Assembly: GCF_963576675.1 (NCBI RefSeq)
Contig: NC_088918.1
Location: forward strand, 43,309,501 to 43,373,500
Reading direction: 5' to 3'
Origin: Euphorbia lathyris
Taxonomy: Eukaryota; Streptophyta; Magnoliopsida; Malpighiales; Euphorbiaceae
DNA: 64,000 nt
The notes beneath the pieces were generated by a model, which was not told the DNA's origin, searched no databases, and saw nothing but the letters and a program-made list of their open reading frames with translations. Of the stretch, positions 59,674-64,000 are shown piece by piece (position 1 is the stretch's first letter; each line of letters begins with the position of its first letter). The position numbers and the translations under genes are program-made.

Positions 59674-61486
59674 TGAAGGAAAATAGGCTAACGTTTGGCA
59701 GCGGAAATATAAAAATTTTAACCTATTTCCATCAACCCAAGATCCGTTAATCGTTATTTCATATAAAGAGGGATAGAAAGAAATACATTTTAGAAGTTCT
59801 ATCTATCGTTGCAAACGAAGTGCCCACAACTCTTACTTCGAGTTCCCAAGCACAAAACAAACAATTGAAGATCAAGTTAGAATTCAACCGTATATAACAA
59901 CCAAAATAGATTGTCTCTAATTAATCAACACAAGATCAAAGATAAAAAGAAAAGAGATGTAATCAATTGAACGAAAGGAAACGGTGGATAATCTCGTCCT
60001 TATGGTGTGGGTCGAAAATTCTCTCTCCCGGCTTGGTATGTGTATTTCGAAAATTACACATGGGGGGTATTTATATTCTCTTGTATCTAAACCCTAGTTA
60101 GATAGAATTAGGTTACTGAATAAGAATTTAATTCGGAATATAATTCTTATTTATTATCTATAATTATATCTTAAATATAAAGATAATAATAGTAACCTTA
60201 TAGGATAATAATAGGAGCAATTTAATCTAATTAAAACTCCTAACTTATTTATCCTTTAATTAATTTAATTCATAATCATAATCTAATTAGGATTGTTAAA
60301 ATCAAATTAAATTATTCATGTATTTTCATACATGAAAATCGCCCCACCCCATGTACTGGGCCTTAGCGGACTCAGTTGGGCTTCCATCAATTAATTAACA
60401 TTCGTTTCTCTTTTGGGTTCCAAGTCTTATGTGTGACCCATTAGGTTCTTATTACTTCTAGCCGTACGCAACTATTAAATTAATTTTCACAGAATTATAT
60501 TTAATCTTTGCATAACGGAATGAGTACGCAAAATGTGATTAGCAAATCCGAAACATTCCCCCAGAGCTATAAGAAGACAGGTTGATTCTGTCGTTGACCT
60601 TTCCGTATTAGTTACAGTATAATTCGATCCTTTATCAACTACATCCTTGAAATGAATCTTATGACTATGGATAATGTTAAGTCACATATAGCGAGACGTT
60701 CGTTTTACTTGTACAGGCCGAGTCAACTCCAATTAGATAGGTTAAGTGAAATCTGTATTTCAAGTCTTAAGCTATCACCTTGCAAGGATTTAGAGTCAAG
60801 TCTTCCACAAGCGATCCATGGACGTATCTCCCATTTATCGGGAGTGATAAATGCTCAATCCAATGTATAACTATCCTGCAATTACTTCCTGTGATACCCA
60901 ACATCTGCCGTTCACACCCCAGAGTCATCTCTGTTATGGATCGTGTTACAACATGATCAAAGCGTCACATTCCGTAATCCAGAATTACTAATTAACATTC
61001 CTTTGAGTTTGAGGATTACTTATACCTATTAATACCAATGAGATGAATAGGTGACACGGATGAATCTACCCATCATGTTATCTCAAGTCGGGTCCCCAAT
61101 CCTAATGAACTCATTTTCATTGGATCCACGTAACTGTCTAGATATCTGTATATATGAAGCTTGTGAGATCAGCTTTCTATCTCGATAGAAGACATTGTTA
61201 CATGCAAGTCTCAGCAGTGATATGTCAATCCTAAACATATTACTTGACTTGGGGTGGTTTTAAGTTTATTAGTTTATTATAAAGTTTCGTCTCACTTCAT
61301 GCTTGTATGATCACTTTAAACAAACTTATGGATTTCCTTTTATTAGACTTTATTTAGTTCTTAAAAGGGATTGCCTTTATATAGTTATGAAAACATATCT
61401 CATTAAAACAAATGATATAAAGAACACTTCATTTACATTAAGTTTGTATCCTAGAACAATTGTCTATAGGACACTAAACCCCAACA
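59674..61486 (-). mobile_element. Solo LTR of the same copia family, inserted in the 3' LTR of element B
   Basis: 1,813 bp, clearly related throughout to 22123-23982 and 51353-53191 but more diverged. The right end is CCAACA. The left end reads TGAAGGAAAATAGG where the others read TGTTGGAATAATAGG. The flanks gaata (59669-59673 and 61487-61491) are a perfect 5-bp duplication. No internal sequence remains, so LTR-LTR recombination has probably removed the rest. Confidence 0.9.
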
Positions 61487-61699
61487 GAATACTGATCACA
61501 TTAGTCTTTCACTTGGGACAATTACCTTCAATCATTGGTAAAACATAAATCTGAACTCCCTAAACCCATACATTGGATTTAATCAAAGGATTCCTCAGCC
61601 TAGATTGTGCCATCCATTAATTCACCTTCTACCCTATCAATTGTTCACTTTATTTTGTATCTTTATTGATTTCAATTAGTTAATTAGTTATTCATAAAA

Positions 61700-62016
61700 C
61701 CTTTACTTTGGTCAAACTAGATAGAATTGGTCATTTGAACGATCCATTCGTACTGGCTACCCATGTAAAGCAAATATTTTACATTGAGGACCCCTTGGAT
61801 CCTGAATGGTCGGTTGTCATGACGTGCCTAGATAAATATTTCAAATGTGATGACGAAGATGAAGCTGATGTGGTTGATGATGATTATTATGATGATGATA
61901 ACAACAGGATATTCGATGAACATCCACTGAATGTGCCTACCTTCGATGATGTTGACACCGATTGTACAGTTTCATATGCTAGACCAGGAGAAGAAGCAAT
62001 CTGGATTGATAAGTGA
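61700..62016 (+). pseudogene. C-terminal fragment of a CACTA TNP2-like transposase
   Basis: About 105 codons: LVKLDRIGHLNDPFVLATHV, QIFYIEDPLDPEWSVVM, then an acidic Asp-rich tail (DEADVVDDDYYDDDNNR) and the end EEAIWIDK. The DPFVLA...QxFYxxDP...WSVV pattern is that of the DUF4216 end of plant CACTA TNP2 proteins. All upstream transposase domains are missing, as LTR sequence of element B precedes it directly. It lies about 240 bp before the TNP1-like gene, the usual neighbour in CACTA elements. Confidence 0.75.
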
Positions 62017-62257
62017 AATTATGATGAAATTGTTTGTTTGCTTGTTCTTATACAATGTATGTCAATCTGGATTTACTTGTACACTTTGGAATAATTAATG
62101 TTTGATGAAATCAATGTGATTTGCTTGAGTTATTGTGTGTGAACTTGCTTTGGTTATAATGTGATTGATTATGAGTTATTGTGCATACTCCTAATGTCAT
62201 GTACCTACAAGTTTCCTTCATCTATGTTTTGATTGATGCAACTTCAGGAATATCATC

Positions 62258-64000
62258 ATGGCACCCAGCTCTAATACGAGAGGAGCACCAGAAAAAACGC
62301 ATGCACGACATCTTGCAAAAAAAATAAAGCAAGCTGCTAAGAAGTCATTGGAACACAAGAGGGTCAATCAGACTGAGAGAAAACATAAAGAGTCACCCAA
62401 CAATGACGAGACAATGATCACAACCCTCAATAAATTTCAATCGAGTTCACCTCCCTCTGAATCGCCACCTGTTGTTGACGAACCTGAAATCACAAATGTG
62501 ACTGGTGGGTTAAAACTGCTAAAACGTGAGACCGTTACTATGGCGTGGCTGACCCAAGCCATGATTCGGATGAAGAAGATGCACATTAAGTATAATCGCC
62601 ATGGAGATCCTATTGGCAAGGAGTTTGGGTGTATGCAATCTTATATATGAGTGTTGGCACGCATGAGGATATCCATCGCGTACAAAGACTGGAGACAAGT
62701 GCCAGTTGATGCAAAGGAACAGCTTTGGGAATCTGTTACGATATACACATATTTGTATGCTGTTCTTTAGATGTTATTTGTATGATGTTCTCTAGACGTT
62801 ATTTGTATGTTGTTCTTTAGACTGTACTTGTATGCTGTTCTTTAGTCGTTGTTTATGCTATCACCGAGTCAAAAGAAGGAAGTCCTGGTATCTGCTGCAA
62901 CCAAATGGAGGAACTTCAAGTCTTTACTTATGTCCAAGTATATCATTCCCCACAAGGTTGATGTTGAAGTCTTGCAAAAGGTTCCTGATGACTACCGGTT
63001 CATGAATAAGGACGACTGGCATCAGCTTGTATCCGATCGGCTTACAAATCAGCATATGGTTTGCCATTTGATTTACGTATATGCTTTACTCTTAATTTGT
63101 TAATTTGTATATGCCGTGCTAAGAAATACACATATATATGGATTTATTGTTTAGGAAATCTGCCAAGTGCAGATATCCAAGCGGCAAAAGAACAAGTACA
63201 ACCACCGGATGTCTCGCACGGGGTATAGAGGAATCCGGGTTGAAATGGTATGGTCATTTATTGTCTATTTTCAGACTTCAGATTTGTATGATTTTTGATA
63301 TTATTCATACTATGTGGCAGACCTCAGAGCTATCAAAAGAGGAAGTGGAAAAAATTAGCAGGCACACATATTGGATAAAGGGAAGGCAAGACAAACTGGG
63401 AAATTTTAAGGACACTGAAGTAGAGGAGGCGGTTAAAAGAATTGTAAGTAGCATTTATTCAAATACAAAATGTGATTGATAAACGCATATGTATAACTGA
63501 TTTATATATGTTTATTTCCGTAGTTGAAACTGGAAAAGGAGGAGGCTGAAGGTGTGTTTAAAGCCAAGGGTAGTAATGATGTGCTAACTGAGGTATTAGG
63601 GAATCTAGAACACAGTGGCAGGGTTAGAGGAGTGGGTGCTGTGAAGCTGGTAGTATTCTTCAAGCTACTAGGTCAGAAGAGGGGAAGAAAGAAGCGAGCT
63701 GAGGAGTTGCAAGCATTGCTTGAAACAGAAAGGGCAAAGTGGGAGGAAGAGTCAACAAGGAAACATGAAGAAGAATTGAAGAAGATACATGAGATGTATC
63801 AAGATGAGTTAAAGAAGTCTGAAGCGAAAATGGTCCAAAAACTAGATCGAATGGAGAAACTTGTGTCCAAGGGGGTTACGACTGAGGAATCCCCAGCAGC
63901 TGCACCAACAACTTACAATGGCAAATCAGGAGAAGGTAGTTGTAATCGAGATGATATCGATAGAGAGGAGATATTAGGGAAATATGAAGTTGTGGCGAAG
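62258..64000 (+). pseudogene. CACTA TNP1-like (Transposase_24/Ptta-En-Spm type) gene, 3' end outside the window
   Basis: Five exons fit GT-AG rules and keep one frame: 62258-62734, 62846-63058, 63155-63247, 63321-63443, 63524 to the window edge. The start is MAPSSNTRGAPEKTHARHL, a basic region. The core (NRHGDPIGKEFG, SYI-stop-VLARMR, YKDWRQVPVDAKEQLWES, LSPSQKKEVLVSAATKWRNF, EICQVQISKRQKNKYNHRMS, RQDKLGNFKDTEVEEAVKRI, GSNDVLTEVLGNLEHSGRVRGVG) is the plant En/Spm-type transposase family (PF03004-like). It is followed by a long coiled coil (LQALLETERAKWEEESTRKH). In En/Spm such proteins bind subterminal repeats and assist TNP2. One in-frame TGA (62648-62650) replaces an expected Gly codon, so this copy is probably defective. 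Without that stop the exons are otherwise intact. Confidence 0.8.
62751..62850 (+). repeat. Four 25-bp tandem repeats spanning the end of intron 1
   Basis: Units 62751-62775, 62776-62800, 62801-62825 and 62826-62850 read atttgtatgctgttctttag plus five bases, with one to four differences. Each contains a pyrimidine-TTTAG-like splice-acceptor string (ttctttag or ttctctag). The last one (AG at 62844-62845) is the acceptor that keeps the frame. Confidence 0.9.

Larger units (their letters stand above)
18333..61695 (+). mobile_element. Outer Athila-like Ty3/gypsy element (element B), nested
   Basis: Order on the plus strand: LTR-like block (18333-19587), Athila-type primer-binding site, gag-protease (to 22122), a 31-kb copia insertion, RT-RNaseH-integrase (53197-56196), ORF1-type gene (56893-58203), polypurine tract tttggggg, 3' LTR (from 58349). 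Removing 22123-53196 joins codon acc (22120-22122) to acg (53197) in one frame, which proves that both halves are one element. The right end, near 61690, is where LTR-like sequence gives way to a CACTA gene. The 5' and 3' LTR-like blocks do not look alike (see findings). Confidence 0.75.
58349..61695 (+). repeat. 3' LTR of element B, split by a solo copia LTR
   Basis: Starts TGATAGCTCCC after the polypurine tract. Contains 37-bp-type repeats (58560-58665), GTCTC palindromes (58717-58795) and a TATA box (58922-58929). Interrupted at 59674-61486. After the insertion it continues with ctgatcacattagtc and ends without a clear terminus where CACTA coding sequence begins near 61695, so it is probably truncated. 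Without the insertion it is about 1.5 kb. It does not resemble the block at 18333-19587. Confidence 0.6.

Overview
This is a piece of a plant nuclear genome, almost certainly a eudicot. The evidence is an AT-rich background, one intron-containing receptor-kinase gene close to Arabidopsis IMK2, and dense plant transposons (Athila-like and Tekay-like Ty3/gypsy, Ty1/copia, an RTE-type LINE, MULE-like, CACTA and foldback elements). I see no prokaryotic or organellar genes, no rRNA or tRNA gene and no CRISPR array. I cannot name the species. Family names rest on motifs recognised by eye, not on database searches.

Layout. 1-5,237: 3' part of a decayed Athila-like element (ORF1-type reading frame, 3' UTR, 3' LTR). 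5,262-8,335: a large foldback element, a 1.25-kb solo LTR of Sire-like copia type, and a second foldback element. 8,739-10,825: a complete small LTR element (2 x 512-bp LTRs, 5-bp target duplication) whose only long ORF is antisense. 12,356-14,605: the only evident host gene, an LRR receptor pseudokinase on the minus strand. 14,946-16,402: a MULE-like element with a 5'-truncated LINE inside it. 17,535-18,310: a broken gypsy reverse-transcriptase fragment.

18,333 to about 61,690 is one nested complex. An outer Athila-like element (gag-protease left, RT-RNaseH-integrase and ORF1-like gene right) is split by a 31-kb copia insertion (22,123-53,191, duplication ctacc). The copia element is itself split inside its protease D-T-G motif by an 18.4-kb insertion (27,422-45,811, duplication tatca). 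That insertion is a head-to-tail array of a non-autonomous chromovirus-like element, with five LTRs alternating with four near-identical internal domains. Each internal domain carries the same small MITE. A 2.8-kb solo LTR (46,790-49,618) sits in the copia 5' leader, and a solo copia LTR (59,674-61,486, duplication gaata) sits in the 3' LTR of the outer element. After about 61,700 the window holds the end of a CACTA TNP2-like gene and a five-exon TNP1-like gene running off the right edge.

The most notable observations are: (1) the tandem LTR-internal array; (2) dense arrays of short GC-rich palindromes just upstream of the TATA box in three unrelated LTRs, one with the TATA box exactly in the loop of a perfect 12-bp hairpin; (3) three hairpins in the long solo LTR that share a loop but have different, still-pairing stems; (4) a mini LTR element whose only coding capacity is antisense. 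Most transposon ORFs carry stops or frameshifts. The outer element's 872-codon pol ORF is open and the copia gag is nearly so.
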